The notes: a model not told the origin generated them from the sequence alone. Positions 7,678-16,195 are shown, counted from the first letter of the stretch. The stretch: DNA of 48,782 nucleotides from Armatimonadota bacterium (GCA_027451905.1 DAIDHV010000008.1:64001-112782), one strand, 5' to 3'. Numbers and translations are program-made.

Positions 7678-7753
7678 TATCCAATTCGAAGCTTTGCGTT
7701 TCTACAGCACGCCCCTGATTCTGCGCTTAAGACCTCCTGCCTACCAGCCTGAC

Positions 7754-7782
7754 TTGCATCTTTGGCACTTTTCGGTGATAAT
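7754..7782 (+). promoter_or_regulatory. Sigma70-type promoter of the GH44 gene, probably leaderless
   Basis: TTGCAT (7754-7759) and GATAAT (7777-7782) are separated by the optimal 17 bp. Transcription would start about 6-8 nt after the -10, almost exactly at the ATG at 7790. No Shine-Dalgarno sequence fits in between, so the mRNA should be leaderless. This also decides the start codon of the gene. Confidence 0.7.
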
Positions 7783-7789
7783 ACGTTTA

Positions 7790-9328
7790 ATGTTAGGTTT
7801 TCTTATGCTCTCGCCCCTGCTTAGGCAAGGGGCTGCCGATGTCACCGTAAACGCCAGCCAAATCACACCCATCTCAAAATACATCTATGGAGTCAACTTC
7901 CCCGATTGGAACACTATGAACCTGCCATGGCCCCTAGCCAGGCAAGGGGGAAACCGTATGACCGCCTACAACTGGGTGAACAATGCCAGCAATGCAGGCA
8001 ACGACTACTTTAACCAAAACGATGGCTACTTGGGCACAAGTAACGTACCGGGATGGACAGTCTCTCAATTTCTTAAGCCATGCCAAGCCCATGGGGCAGC
8101 CGCCCTCCTAACCGTTCCCATCCTAGGTTACGTGGCGGCCGATAAAGACGGAGGTGGCGACGTGGATAAAACTCCAAATTATCTGCAAACCCGATTCGAT
8201 AAGTCTTACGCGGTCAAGCCAGGAGGTCACTTTATTTACCCTCCAAACTTGAATCATCATGCTGTGTATCAAGATGAGTTTGTTCATTGGGTAGAGTCGA
8301 TCAAGGCATCCAACACCCCTGTATGGTTTGCCCTTGATAATGAGCCTGATATTTGGTCCAGCACCCATTCCCGAATCCACCCCCAAAAACTCACCTACGC
8401 CGAAATCATCCATAAGGATTCAGAGTACGCAACTGCCATCAAAGCCCAAGCTCCCAACACCCTCATTTTTGGCCCGGTTAATTATGGCTGGGCCGGATTT
8501 ATGGGGCTTCAGGGCGCGCCAGATGCAGATGGCCGAAACTTTCTGAATGTCTATTTGGCAGCCATGCGCCAAAAGCAAGCCGAGACCGGCAAAAGACTGC
8601 TCGACGTCCTTGATATTCACTGGTACCCAGAAGCAAGAGGAGGCGGCCAGCGCATCACCGATGCCGACAAGCCCGGCACCGCGTCGGCCAGAATCCAAGC
8701 ACCACGGTCCCTGTGGGATCTCACCTATGTAGAAAACAGCTGGATTTCAGATTCCATTGGTCATAAGCCAATCCAACTTTTGCCGATGATTATGGGCAAG
8801 ATCAGCAAGTATTACCCTGGCACCAAATTCGCAATCACAGAATACAACTACGGCGGAAACAAAGAGATCAGCGGAGCCATTGCCCAAGCCGATGTCCTTG
8901 GCATTTTTGGCAGATACGGAGTGTTTGCGGCTTGCAATTGGGGAATCACGGCTGCCGACACGGGGGAAATGGCAGGATTTCGGGCCTTCTTAAACTACGA
9001 TGGCAAAGGGGATCAGGTTGGGAATCGAATGTTGGGGGTCACTGGTGGCGATCCTGCCAAAATGTCGGTTTATGCCATGTTGGATACCCACCATCACGGA
9101 CGGTTGACTCTTGTTTTAATCAACAAAACCAAGCACACTCTACCGTTTCGGGTTGCGCTGCCGGTGCCGACCGGCAGCGTTGCTCAAGCCTGGAGGATCG
9201 ACTCTGAATCTTTGCAAAAATCGGTTCCTCAGTCTGTAGACATGGGAAGCGGCAAACTGTTTGTAGATGCCCCTGCCCTTTCGATTATTACGGTGGAAAT
9301 TGATCACCAAATCGCCTCCAGCAACTGA
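7790..9328 (+). CDS. Secreted glycoside hydrolase family 44 (endoglucanase/xyloglucanase type)
   Basis: The protein is 512 residues from ATG 7790, chosen because an upstream ATG at 7694 would put the promoter inside the gene and bury the signal peptide. Residues 1-16 are hydrophobic and serve as signal sequence. GH44 hallmarks follow: YIYGVNF (31-37), RQGGNRMTAYNW with NNASNAGNDY (51-73), ALDNEPDIW with Glu185 as acid/base, DIHWYPEA (275-282) and AITEYNYGG with Glu351 as nucleophile. A beta-sandwich domain closes the protein, as in other GH44 enzymes. The expected reaction is internal cleavage of beta-1,4-glucans such as xyloglucan or carboxymethylcellulose outside the cell. No carbohydrate-binding module is visible. 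It fits with the esterase, deacetylase and sugar ABC importer elsewhere in the window, but it is transcribed alone. Confidence 0.9.
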   Translation: MLGFLMLSPLLRQGAADVTVNASQITPISKYIYGVNFPDWNTMNLPWPLARQGGNRMTAYNWVNNASNAGNDYFNQNDGYLGTSNVPGWTVSQFLKPCQAHGAAALLTVPILGYVAADKDGGGDVDKTPNYLQTRFDKSYAVKPGGHFIYPPNLNHHAVYQDEFVHWVESIKASNTPVWFALDNEPDIWSSTHSRIHPQKLTYAEIIHKDSEYATAIKAQAPNTLIFGPVNYGWAGFMGLQGAPDADGRNFLNVYLAAMRQKQAETGKRLLDVLDIHWYPEARGGGQRITDADKPGTASARIQAPRSLWDLTYVENSWISDSIGHKPIQLLPMIMGKISKYYPGTKFAITEYNYGGNKEISGAIAQADVLGIFGRYGVFAACNWGITAADTGEMAGFRAFLNYDGKGDQVGNRMLGVTGGDPAKMSVYAMLDTHHHGRLTLVLINKTKHTLPFRVALPVPTGSVAQAWRIDSESLQKSVPQSVDMGSGKLFVDAPALSIITVEIDHQIASSN

Positions 9329-9492
9329 TGGCTGCTTGTGGCAATAAGATTGGTGGGAAACGTGTGGGCAGGCTAGCTACCACTTCATGCTCACCCTTAG
9401 CTTTCCGCTTCCTGATCAAACAAGGGGGCGGATCAGCTAACCATGAACCCATCCATTGTGGTAGAAACCCCTGAACTGGATTGGTCTCTTGT

Positions 9493-9522
9493 TTGACTTT
9501 CTTAGGTTCAAAAACCTAACGA
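9493..9522 (+). promoter_or_regulatory. Possible promoter with internal inverted repeat
   Basis: TTGACT (9493-9498) matches the -35 consensus well. TAACGA (9517-9522) is a weak -10 at 18 bp. A perfect dyad TTAGGTT-CAAA-AACCTAA (9502-9519) fills the spacer and could be an operator. The J-domain gene starts about 75 nt downstream. Confidence 0.35.
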
Positions 9523-9595
9523 ACAGCTTAAAGTCTGCCGAAAGGTAAAACAGTGATATTGCTTTCATCGCAGTGAGGTGAGGGCTAAAAAATGA

Positions 9596-10804
9596 ATGGC
9601 GAAGACGCATTACGAGACGCTTGGAGTTCCTGCCCGCTGCACTCAGGATGAAATCCGCACTGCGTACCGTAAAATTGTGCTGCAGCACCACCCCGATCGG
9701 TCTAATACCGAGCAATCTCACGCCATTTTTATTGCCGCAACCGAGGCGTATGAGGTCTTAAGCGATGCCTCGCGAAGGCGCCAGTACGATGAACTTTTGC
9801 GCATGGATCGTCTACGCAAAGAGCAAGATCGGTACAAGACATCTCCTTACTCCAACGGTTCTGGCCGCAGTCAGACCAACCCTGCTAAGCCCTCCCACTT
9901 TGGGTCAACAAGAACCGCTAGTCAACGTCAGCAGGAGTCTTCCGGCGAGCCTACCGTGCCTAAAGGCACCGGCATTCCCAGCAGTGCAAACTACAAAGCA
10001 AGCACCGGCAGTGTTGCCACCACCCTTGAAGTCACAAGGCTCACTATGCTTTTTAATCGGGGCCAGCTGTTAGAATCCGAGAAGCTTGCCCGTCAAATTC
10101 TTCAAACCGATCCAAGGCAGCCGATTCCCTATGCGGTTTTAGGCGACCTTTACAAGCAGCGCGGCGACCTTGTTCGTGCCGCCGAGAAATATGCAATTGC
10201 AAGCCAAATGGATCCTGGCAACGACATTTACCGTTTGCGCCACGAAGAGCTTCTCACCGCTATATACCCCTCCTCATCTTCTCAGGTTGTGGAGCCGGGC
10301 AAAACTCCGATGGGCCCAGTTCTTATTGCTTCGATGGTGGTTCTTATCGGAACTGGGTATCTTGGCATCAGCCATGAGCAGCCGGTTATGCCAGGCGTAT
10401 TTTTGGTGAGTCAATGGACGCTTGGCCTTATCGCCATGCTCGTTGCGTCGGGGGTAGCGATAGGCGCCGGCCTTAGTGCCGGCAAACTGCTTGATCGGCA
10501 CTCCCTCATCAGCAAAAGTGCAACCAGCGGAGTGAGTTTCAACCAAGTTTTGCAGGCAATTTCCATTATCTTTTTTTGGGCAGGGGCCATCTTGTACTCG
10601 GTTCGGGGTATGGCTCAAGATGGATTCAATAAGTCTTATAGCCGCATCTATTCTGCGGTTTCTGCAACTGTCCTTTTAGATTGCCTTGCTATCGCCGCTA
10701 CCGGAAATGGCAGCGTCCTTCAAACTTTATTATGGGGTGGCAACCTCACTTATGCCAGCGCCCTTGTCGGCTGGATTGTAGCCGATAACCTCCGCCATTC
10801 TTAG
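9596..10804 (+). CDS. J-domain protein with TPR-like segment and C-terminal membrane region
   Basis: The 402-residue protein starts with a J domain (about 4-70) carrying the HPD motif at 32-34, which stimulates DnaK/Hsp70 ATPase. A low-complexity Ser/Gln-rich linker follows. Two TPR-like helical hairpins come next (about 150-220, including AVLGDLYKQRGDLVRAAEKYAIA). About five hydrophobic helices lie between 235 and 402. DnaJ zinc fingers and the client-binding C-terminal domains are absent, so it is not canonical DnaJ. A membrane-tethered co-chaperone recruiting Hsp70 to the inner membrane is the simplest reading. A GAGG element lies about 13 nt before the ATG, rather far. It is transcribed alone, between GH44 and the prepilin gene. 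Confidence 0.8.
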   Translation: MAKTHYETLGVPARCTQDEIRTAYRKIVLQHHPDRSNTEQSHAIFIAATEAYEVLSDASRRRQYDELLRMDRLRKEQDRYKTSPYSNGSGRSQTNPAKPSHFGSTRTASQRQQESSGEPTVPKGTGIPSSANYKASTGSVATTLEVTRLTMLFNRGQLLESEKLARQILQTDPRQPIPYAVLGDLYKQRGDLVRAAEKYAIASQMDPGNDIYRLRHEELLTAIYPSSSSQVVEPGKTPMGPVLIASMVVLIGTGYLGISHEQPVMPGVFLVSQWTLGLIAMLVASGVAIGAGLSAGKLLDRHSLISKSATSGVSFNQVLQAISIIFFWAGAILYSVRGMAQDGFNKSYSRIYSAVSATVLLDCLAIAATGNGSVLQTLLWGGNLTYASALVGWIVADNLRHS

Positions 10805-10866
10805 GTTGAAATGGCTGATTCTAATGCAGGCTTGAGTGCTCCTACGCATAGCTCCCAAAATATGTG

Positions 10867-10895
10867 ACTCTCACTGACAGCATGCCTGTGAGAGT
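10867..10895 (+). terminator. Possible weak terminator hairpin
   Basis: ACTCTCAC and GTGAGAGT form a perfect 8-bp stem with a 13-nt loop, followed by TTCTT, about 60 nt after the J-domain gene. The U-tract is poor. A second hairpin (AGGGTCT/AGACCCT, 11009-11030) lies in the leader of the following prepilin gene. Confidence 0.35.
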
Positions 10896-11075
10896 TTCTT
10901 GAAGTACTGTCCTAACATGGATGCCTGCGCAGTGCCAATTCCAATCCAATGGCTGAGGCCGGAAAAGCGGTATTTTAAGAGTATGAACCCCTCCAATCTT
11001 GCCACCACAGGGTCTTAAGAAGCAGACCCTCGCAATGAGAGTTATCTATCGGCAATTTAAAGCACCCAACTCACC

Positions 11076-11707
11076 ATGAAGAAGCAAGAGCCTTTACCTT
11101 AATAGAACTACTTGCCGTGATAGGAATTATCTTGGCCCTAGCCGCTATCCTATCTAGTGCCATAGCCGATGGAATCTACAGCGGACGCAATGCAGCTTGT
11201 GCCTCAAACTTGCAGCAGATTTACCTAGCCATGAATATGTACTGGCAAGACAATAACGGATATCTTCCTCCTCATCCGTTTAACAATGACTTTCATCCTG
11301 ATTCCGTCAAGCCATCTGGTGCGAAGAAGTATGAACTTACCGAGACAAAGCTATTTATCGAAGACGTCGGTCCGTATGCTAAATCAAATGCGATTTGGTA
11401 CTGCCCACTAGATGCTCATGCAAAGGAAGATTTTGGTTATCCAAGAGACCACTTACTGACCTCCTATCAGGGCTCAATCAGAATTGGCATCTTCAACGGC
11501 ACTGTTTTTCCGGCCCAAGTCTTTAACGCCGATAATCCGGACGCAAGTACGGTCGGCCCCAAATTAGCAGCTGGGAACGACGGCTATGGCATTGTGCAAG
11601 ACATCTTTGAAGGAGAAGGCACCGACGGTTCTCCCTTTGAAAGTGCCCACGGGAGCCGCATCAACTGTCTCTTTTTGGATGGTCATGTTCACATCAAAAC
11701 TTTCTGA
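11076..11707 (+). CDS. Prepilin-like H-X9-DG protein with apparent frameshift after codon 4
   Basis: The main frame encodes AFTLIELLAVIGIILALAAI, a textbook prepilin-peptidase signal and hydrophobic helix. It continues to HGSRINCLFLDGHVHIKTF, which contains the H-X9-DG motif of prepilin-type secreted proteins common in Planctomycetes, Verrucomicrobia and Armatimonadota. In this frame there is no ATG, GTG or TTG before the signal. The frame runs back to a TGA, and the first GTG (11117) would remove half the signal. ATG at 11076 reads MKKQ in another frame. Inserting one base around 11087-11089 would give MKKQRAFTLIELL, a perfect prepilin start. So one base is missing: a real frameshift (pseudogene or phase variation) or an assembly error. 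An intact product would be a pseudopilin-like protein of about 210 residues, processed at the inner membrane by a PilD-type peptidase. Confidence 0.8.
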
Positions 11708-11899
11708 ACTCGTTTGAAGTTGACCTCGTCAGCGTCCGCCTTTGTCTCTCCATTTGTCCTGACTCCTGCCCCATGGCATGATGGGTTAAGCCACTTTTTC
11801 CGAACCCGTCAACTGCTCAATGGTCAAGCCCATTGAACCTACTCTTTAGCAGCTTAAAATTGAAAGACTAGGCCTAACACTCTAGCAACCCTGTCCCGA

Positions 11900-13102
11900 T
11901 CAAGGAAGCATGTGGCCAAGCTTATCCCTCTTGGTTGCTAAATACCTTTCGCGGGCCTCACAAGGCGGTGAAACTAAAGGGACATGTTCTACAATTTCTA
12001 GCCCATAACCTTGGAGTCCACTGACCTTCTTGGGGTTATTGGTCATAAGTCGTAATTTCCTGAGACCTAAATCGGCTAGCACTTGGGCACCAAGACCATA
12101 ATCTCTTAGATCTGCCTTAAAGCCTAATGCCTCATTGGCTTCAACCGTATCCATCCCTTGATCCTGAAGCTCATAAGCTTTTAGCTTGTTGATCAGGCCA
12201 ATTCCTCTGCCCTCTTGAGCAATATACAAAACAACACCCTTTCCAGCTTCCTCAATTGCTTTAAGAGCCGCTTCTAGCTGATCACCGCAATCACAGCGCA
12301 ATGATCCAAGTAAATCTCCTGTTAGGCAAGAGGAATGGATACGGGTGAGAACCGGCTCCTCTGTGCAAACATCACCTTTCACAATCGCGACATAGGGATG
12401 GGGCTCGACGGTTGGTTCGTAGGCATAAAGAGTGAAATGGCCAAACTTGGTTGGAAAGTCAATGGGGCCAGCCGCCCTTGTGACAAGCTTTTCATTTTTG
12501 CGGCGGTAAGCAATAAGGTCGGCAATCGTAACAATGTTCAGATTGTGAGTTTTCGCAAACGGTACCAGATCATCCAGCCGCATCATCGTTCCGTCTTCCT
12601 TAAGAATTTCGCAGCCCACCCCAGTAGGTTTGAATCCGGCAAGAATGCACAAATCAACGATGGCTTCGGTGTGGCCGGCTCTTTTCAGGACGCCCCCCTT
12701 TTCGGCGCGAAGAGGAATAATGTGGCCCGGACGCCCAAGGTCTGCTGCCGAAGCAAGGTCATCCACAAATACGGAAACTGTCGCCGCACGATCGTGGGCG
12801 GAAACTCCCGTCGTTGTGCCCCGCAGAGCATCCACGGTTTCGGCCATTGCCGTGCCAAGCCTTGCTGTGTTTTGCTTGGTCATCATGGGGATGCCCAACT
12901 GAGCAAGCCGCTCGGCGGTGGTGGGAATGAACGGCACCCCTCCTCCAAACCGAATCATGAAGTTCATGATTTCTGGTGTGCAAGTCTCTGCAGCGCAAAC
13001 CAAATCTCCCTCGTTTTCTCGATCGGGATCATCAACAACAATGATCATTTTTCCTTGGCGCAGATCATCGATTGCTTGGGGGATGGCTGCAAATTGGCTC
13101 AT
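11900..13102 (-). CDS. ribBA: Bifunctional 3,4-dihydroxy-2-butanone-4-phosphate synthase / GTP cyclohydrolase II
   Basis: The 400-residue fusion supplies both early precursors of riboflavin. Residues 1-205 are the RibB domain, which converts ribulose 5-phosphate to dihydroxybutanone phosphate plus formate. It contains VVDDPDRENEGDL, GTTTGVSAHDRAATV and RAGHTEA. Residues 210-400 are the RibA domain, which opens GTP. It carries zinc ligands in CLTGDLLGSLRCDC and the YIAQEGRGIGL motif. Length is normal for RibBA. The segment around FGGGVPFIPTTAER is somewhat divergent from common RibB sequences, but the metal- and substrate-binding motifs remain. A -10 hexamer lies 6 nt before the ATG, leaving no room for an FMN riboswitch. 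No other rib gene is in the window. Confidence 0.95.
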   Translation of the reverse strand: MSQFAAIPQAIDDLRQGKMIIVVDDPDRENEGDLVCAAETCTPEIMNFMIRFGGGVPFIPTTAERLAQLGIPMMTKQNTARLGTAMAETVDALRGTTTGVSAHDRAATVSVFVDDLASAADLGRPGHIIPLRAEKGGVLKRAGHTEAIVDLCILAGFKPTGVGCEILKEDGTMMRLDDLVPFAKTHNLNIVTIADLIAYRRKNEKLVTRAAGPIDFPTKFGHFTLYAYEPTVEPHPYVAIVKGDVCTEEPVLTRIHSSCLTGDLLGSLRCDCGDQLEAALKAIEEAGKGVVLYIAQEGRGIGLINKLKAYELQDQGMDTVEANEALGFKADLRDYGLGAQVLADLGLRKLRLMTNNPKKVSGLQGYGLEIVEHVPLVSPPCEARERYLATKRDKLGHMLP

Positions 13103-13108
13103 GATACT

Positions 13109-13114
13109 ATTCTA
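13109..13114 (-). promoter_or_regulatory. -10 hexamer adjacent to ribBA start
   Basis: TAGAAT on the minus strand ends 6 nt before the ribBA ATG and no Shine-Dalgarno sequence is present. This fits a leaderless transcript. No clear -35 box is seen. Confidence 0.45.
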
Positions 13115-13502
13115 CGGAATTTGCGAGTTGATGACCCATTTTGAGTGCATCGCACAAACTGGATACTATGTTATGGCGGCCGTGGACACCATGTTATGGC
13201 GGCGCACGTGACATTCAAACTCGGACTAAAATTACCCTCCTGCGGGGTGGCGACGCAGTCGACGGTTGTGGACGGTCACCACAATTTGGTCAATGTCCGT
13301 CTTGACCTTCGACCAGGAACCAGCTAAATTCTTTGCGATACTTTGCGGCTTTGCGGAAGTATTTTTCACGCCAAGAACGCCAAGCCGCCAAGAGACTAGT
13401 CAAACAAGTAAAGTTGGGGAAGGAATTTTATTTTGTGTTTTCCCCATCCGCCCCACGCTAGCGCTTCTGGGGCACCTTCCCAAACTTCCATCTGTGAATT
13501 TA
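13115..13502. repeat. Gene-free intergenic region with direct and inverted repeats
   Basis: No credible gene is seen here. ATGTTATGGCGGC occurs twice (13168-13180 and 13191-13203, 23-bp period). Further on, three copies of CTTTGCG (13331, 13341, 13349) face three copies of CGCCAAG (13369, 13378, 13386). The second heptamer is nearly the reverse complement of the first, so the block can fold as an imperfect hairpin around a 12-bp centre. The structure resembles dispersed intergenic repeats rather than an operator of one gene. GGGGAA...TTCCCC and a GC-rich stretch (13445-13480) lie close to the end of the next gene. Confidence 0.6.
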
Positions 13503-14435
13503 TTAGCCCGATCCCTTCCTTAAAAATCCAATCGCCTCTTGCCACTTGGTATGGACGTATCGATTCACGGCAAAGATATTAACCGACCTTTGCGCCGGCT
13601 CCTGATGCTCACAAAAGGCCATAAGATAGCCTGCTTTCTTGGCGGCTTGTTCATCTTCCACATCAAACTTGCCATTGGGATACGCAAGCCACCGAACCGG
13701 ATGATGAAAGTGATCTTCTAGGGCCTCTCTGGAATCAACCATCTCCTTCATCAGTCGGGCACCGTGAAGCAACCGTAGATCCAGAGGGTGGGTTACAGTT
13801 TGCGATCCAATCGTCACCCAAGGCAACTTGTCCAGTGATTCCAACTGCTGCCACGTCATTTTGGGCCGACCGATAGGGCTGCCCACATAGCCAGTATGAA
13901 CAAATTGGGCAACCGGGATATGCCGACGCTTTAGCATCGGAATTCCATACTTAAAAAAGCCCTCGTAGCCGTCGGCAAAGGTAATTGCCACTGGCTTCGA
14001 TGGTAATGGTGCCCCTTTTGTAAGATAGTCATAAAGCTGTTGGATGGAAATAAAATGACACCCAAACTTCTTCATTGCTCCTAACTGGTCTCGGAACTCC
14101 TGGATTGAGCAATCAAACCAAAGGGATTGTGCGGTCCTTTTGGGGATGATGTCGTGGTAATTCACCAACACCACCGACTGCTTGAGTCCCCTTAGCATCG
14201 GCATGTACTTGGCAGTTGGCCGATCTCGGTCTGGAAATGGGTCAAGAGGCTTATAGGATGCGGCAGTGACGCCAATCGCAGGACTTCCCTTGGCCGTCGA
14301 CAGAGCCCCGCCACGAGTCGAAACGTTTGTTTTTGGTCCTCCAACGCACCCCGCAATGCAGCTGACAACAGTGGCAATCCCCAACAAAACCAGCCCCACC
14401 TTCGAACCGACTTGAGTGGGTTGGCTTAGGCTCAT
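13503..14435 (-). CDS. NodB-like lipoprotein lacking key deacetylase residues
   Basis: The 310-residue protein has an N-terminal lipoprotein signal (IAGC near residue 30) and a NodB-type polysaccharide deacetylase fold. Landmarks include VNYHDIIP, VAITFADGYEGFFKYGIPML and LAYPNGKFD. The canonical TFDDG motif reads TFADG: the catalytic-base aspartate is alanine (codon GCC) while the metal-binding aspartate stays. The second motif, normally HTxxH, reads SQTVTH, losing its first metal-binding histidine. The active deacetylase at 44227 in the same window keeps TFDDG and NHTITH. This copy is therefore probably inactive and may bind polysaccharide or have a structural role. The ATG directly follows the TAG of the prenyltransferase gene, with AAAGGA upstream as ribosome binding site, so the two are co-translated. 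Confidence 0.8.
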   Translation of the reverse strand: MSLSQPTQVGSKVGLVLLGIATVVSCIAGCVGGPKTNVSTRGGALSTAKGSPAIGVTAASYKPLDPFPDRDRPTAKYMPMLRGLKQSVVLVNYHDIIPKRTAQSLWFDCSIQEFRDQLGAMKKFGCHFISIQQLYDYLTKGAPLPSKPVAITFADGYEGFFKYGIPMLKRRHIPVAQFVHTGYVGSPIGRPKMTWQQLESLDKLPWVTIGSQTVTHPLDLRLLHGARLMKEMVDSREALEDHFHHPVRWLAYPNGKFDVEDEQAAKKAGYLMAFCEHQEPAQRSVNIFAVNRYVHTKWQEAIGFLRKGSG

Positions 14436-15365
14436 CTACAATTGTCCTTTTGCCCGCAGCCATATCTGCAGGGACATTCCTGCTGCCATCAAGATTCCAA
14501 AGAGTCCGTCCAGCCTCGCCGCGATCGGGACAATCCCTTCATATCTTTTGGTACGCACCCGCTTTAGGAGTTCTAGGGCAATTGGCAGAGTCAGAAAAAC
14601 AAGTAGCAGGGGCCAAGCCGCGGTGCGAAATCCTATCATTCCCACCACAATCAGATACGGCAAAAAGACCAACCCCAAAAGGTAGATCTGACTAGAGTTA
14701 TAAGAAAGGATATTGGCTACGGTTTTGCCTCCAAACTGAGCATCTTTATCTCGATCACGATGATTATTTGTCTGGAGGATAGCCACCACTAGGAGGGCAG
14801 AAGGAATGGAATAGATAAAAAGTTCCGTCAATCGGCTCGCTTCAAGCCACCCTCCAAGAAAGTAGGTTTGAACCATGTAAGAGCCGAAGCTCATCCCCAA
14901 CCCAAAGCACAAAAAGACACCCAAATCTCCCAATCCGTGGTACTTAAGCTTCAATGGTGGTGCGGTGTACTCTATCGAAATGATCGCACCAAGTGCCACT
15001 AATGCAACCATAGGCAAGCCGATTTTAAGGGCAAAATAGATGCCTATCAGAGCCGCTCCCGCGCAGACAATCAGAGTTGCCCCAAGCATTTGCTGAAAGC
15101 TAAGGTCGCCAGAGACAAGAGCGCTCTTCCTGCCAGGAACTCCCTCATGATCAACTCCAAACTTAAAATCGGCAAGATCGTTGACAAGGTTCGATATCCC
15201 TTGGGCAAGCACACATCCCATCACAACCAAAACCAAATTCCACCAGTTCAAGTGCAGGTTGCTGAAGGTCCACTTGGCAAATGCGGCTCCGATTAAAACC
15301 GGTACAACCGCGGCAGGATAAGAATAGGGCCTTGAAGCCTTCCAGTATGTGCCTATTGCTGCCAC
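14436..15365 (-). CDS. menA: UbiA-family prenyltransferase, probably 1,4-dihydroxy-2-naphthoate polyprenyltransferase
   Basis: The 309-residue integral membrane protein has about eight to nine transmembrane helices. The two Asp-rich motifs of the UbiA family are present: NLVNDLADFKFGVD (first, NDxxD) and QTNNHRDRDKDAQFGGKT (second). The second motif with its NNxRDxxxD form and the following GKxT are characteristic of MenA, which attaches the isoprenoid tail to dihydroxynaphthoate in menaquinone synthesis. The start is GTG 15365 with an AAGG element about 9 nt upstream. It ends directly against the NodB-like gene. Other men genes are not in the window, so substrate assignment rests on motif similarity alone. 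Confidence 0.85.
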   Translation of the reverse strand: MAAIGTYWKASRPYSYPAAVVPVLIGAAFAKWTFSNLHLNWWNLVLVVMGCVLAQGISNLVNDLADFKFGVDHEGVPGRKSALVSGDLSFQQMLGATLIVCAGAALIGIYFALKIGLPMVALVALGAIISIEYTAPPLKLKYHGLGDLGVFLCFGLGMSFGSYMVQTYFLGGWLEASRLTELFIYSIPSALLVVAILQTNNHRDRDKDAQFGGKTVANILSYNSSQIYLLGLVFLPYLIVVGMIGFRTAAWPLLLVFLTLPIALELLKRVRTKRYEGIVPIAARLDGLFGILMAAGMSLQIWLRAKGQL

Positions 15366-15430
15366 ATCTTAACCTTACTCTCTATTTGACAAAGTTTATT
15401 CAGCGGAAAAGAGAACTTGAGGTTGAGGGC

Positions 15431-16195
15431 TTAGGGAATTGAGATCGTAGATTCTTCACCAATTGCTGCTTCAAAGACGGGGATTTGTACCCCTAAGTCT
15501 TGAAGGGCAGTAGAAAACTCGGCAGGGCTTCCGTTGATGACGGGGAACGTGCCAAAGTGGTTAGGAACCGCCACCTTGGGTTGAATTCGTTTCATCGCTT
15601 CCGCCGCCTCTTGGGGACTCATCGTGTAGTGACCTCCAATGCAAACAAAACTGATTCCAATCTTGTCTTGAGCAAGTTCGCCCATTTCATCGTAAAGGTG
15701 GGTGTCACCAGTGAAATGAAGAGTCGGTCCGTTCTTCATGCTGACCACAAAGCCAACTGGTTCTCCGGCTTGAATTTCCTCGCCGCTGGCAGGGTCTTTG
15801 ATTGAAGAACCATGCACTGCCTTCACAAACTTGACCTCCAGTTCTCCATCCAGAACTTTGACAACGGATCCCACCGTGCCTTTGTGAATCTTAGAACTGG
15901 TCGGAAAGTCCAGATACTTCACAAGGGCATCTGCCAACTCAGTCACCGTTACCAGCTCCGCGCCGGTTCTCTTTGCAATTTCTGGAGTATTGGCAGAGTG
16001 ATCAAAATGACCGTGAGTCAGAAGGATGAGGTCGACCTTGCCAAGCCGGTCCCATTCTTCGTCCTTATGAGGATTCGAAGGGCAATCTAGCCAAGGGTCC
16101 ACCAAAAAGACTTTGCCACTAGGAGTTGTGAACTTATAGCCTGACTGGCCATACCAAATGAAATTCGCCGAAGAGACTGCGGAATCTTGATTCAT
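15431..16195 (-). CDS. UPF0173-type metallo-beta-lactamase-fold hydrolase
   Basis: This 254-residue cytosolic protein has a metallo-beta-lactamase fold. It shows LTHGHFDHSANTPEI (the HxHxDH zinc motif), LHFTGDTHLYDEM (metal-bridging Asp) and a C-terminal VPNHFGTFPV with the last His ligand. These are the marks of the UPF0173/UlaG-like group of metal-dependent hydrolases, whose substrates are mostly unknown. Length is close to the family norm, with a small N-terminal extension. On the minus strand TATTTT lies 5 nt before the ATG without a Shine-Dalgarno, consistent with a leaderless transcript. The menA-like gene follows after 65 nt and may be co-transcribed. Confidence 0.85.
   Translation of the reverse strand: MNQDSAVSSANFIWYGQSGYKFTTPSGKVFLVDPWLDCPSNPHKDEEWDRLGKVDLILLTHGHFDHSANTPEIAKRTGAELVTVTELADALVKYLDFPTSSKIHKGTVGSVVKVLDGELEVKFVKAVHGSSIKDPASGEEIQAGEPVGFVVSMKNGPTLHFTGDTHLYDEMGELAQDKIGISFVCIGGHYTMSPQEAAEAMKRIQPKVAVPNHFGTFPVINGSPAEFSTALQDLGVQIPVFEAAIGEESTISIP

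Noticed and set aside
7694-7789. Upstream ATG for the GH44 gene
   Set aside because: Starting here would place a good -35/-10 pair inside the gene and put 32 non-signal residues before the hydrophobic signal; ATG 7790 fits both promoter and export.
12335-13144. 269-codon plus-strand ORF
   Set aside because: It is fully antisense to ribBA, whose catalytic motifs are unmistakable; it is a shadow of that gene.
13168-13203. CRISPR-like repeat pair
   Set aside because: Only two 13-bp copies exist, with a 10-bp gap and no cas genes nearby.
13103-13300. FMN riboswitch upstream of ribBA
   Set aside because: No RFN-like conserved elements were seen, and the -10 hexamer lies 6 nt from the ATG, leaving no leader for a riboswitch.
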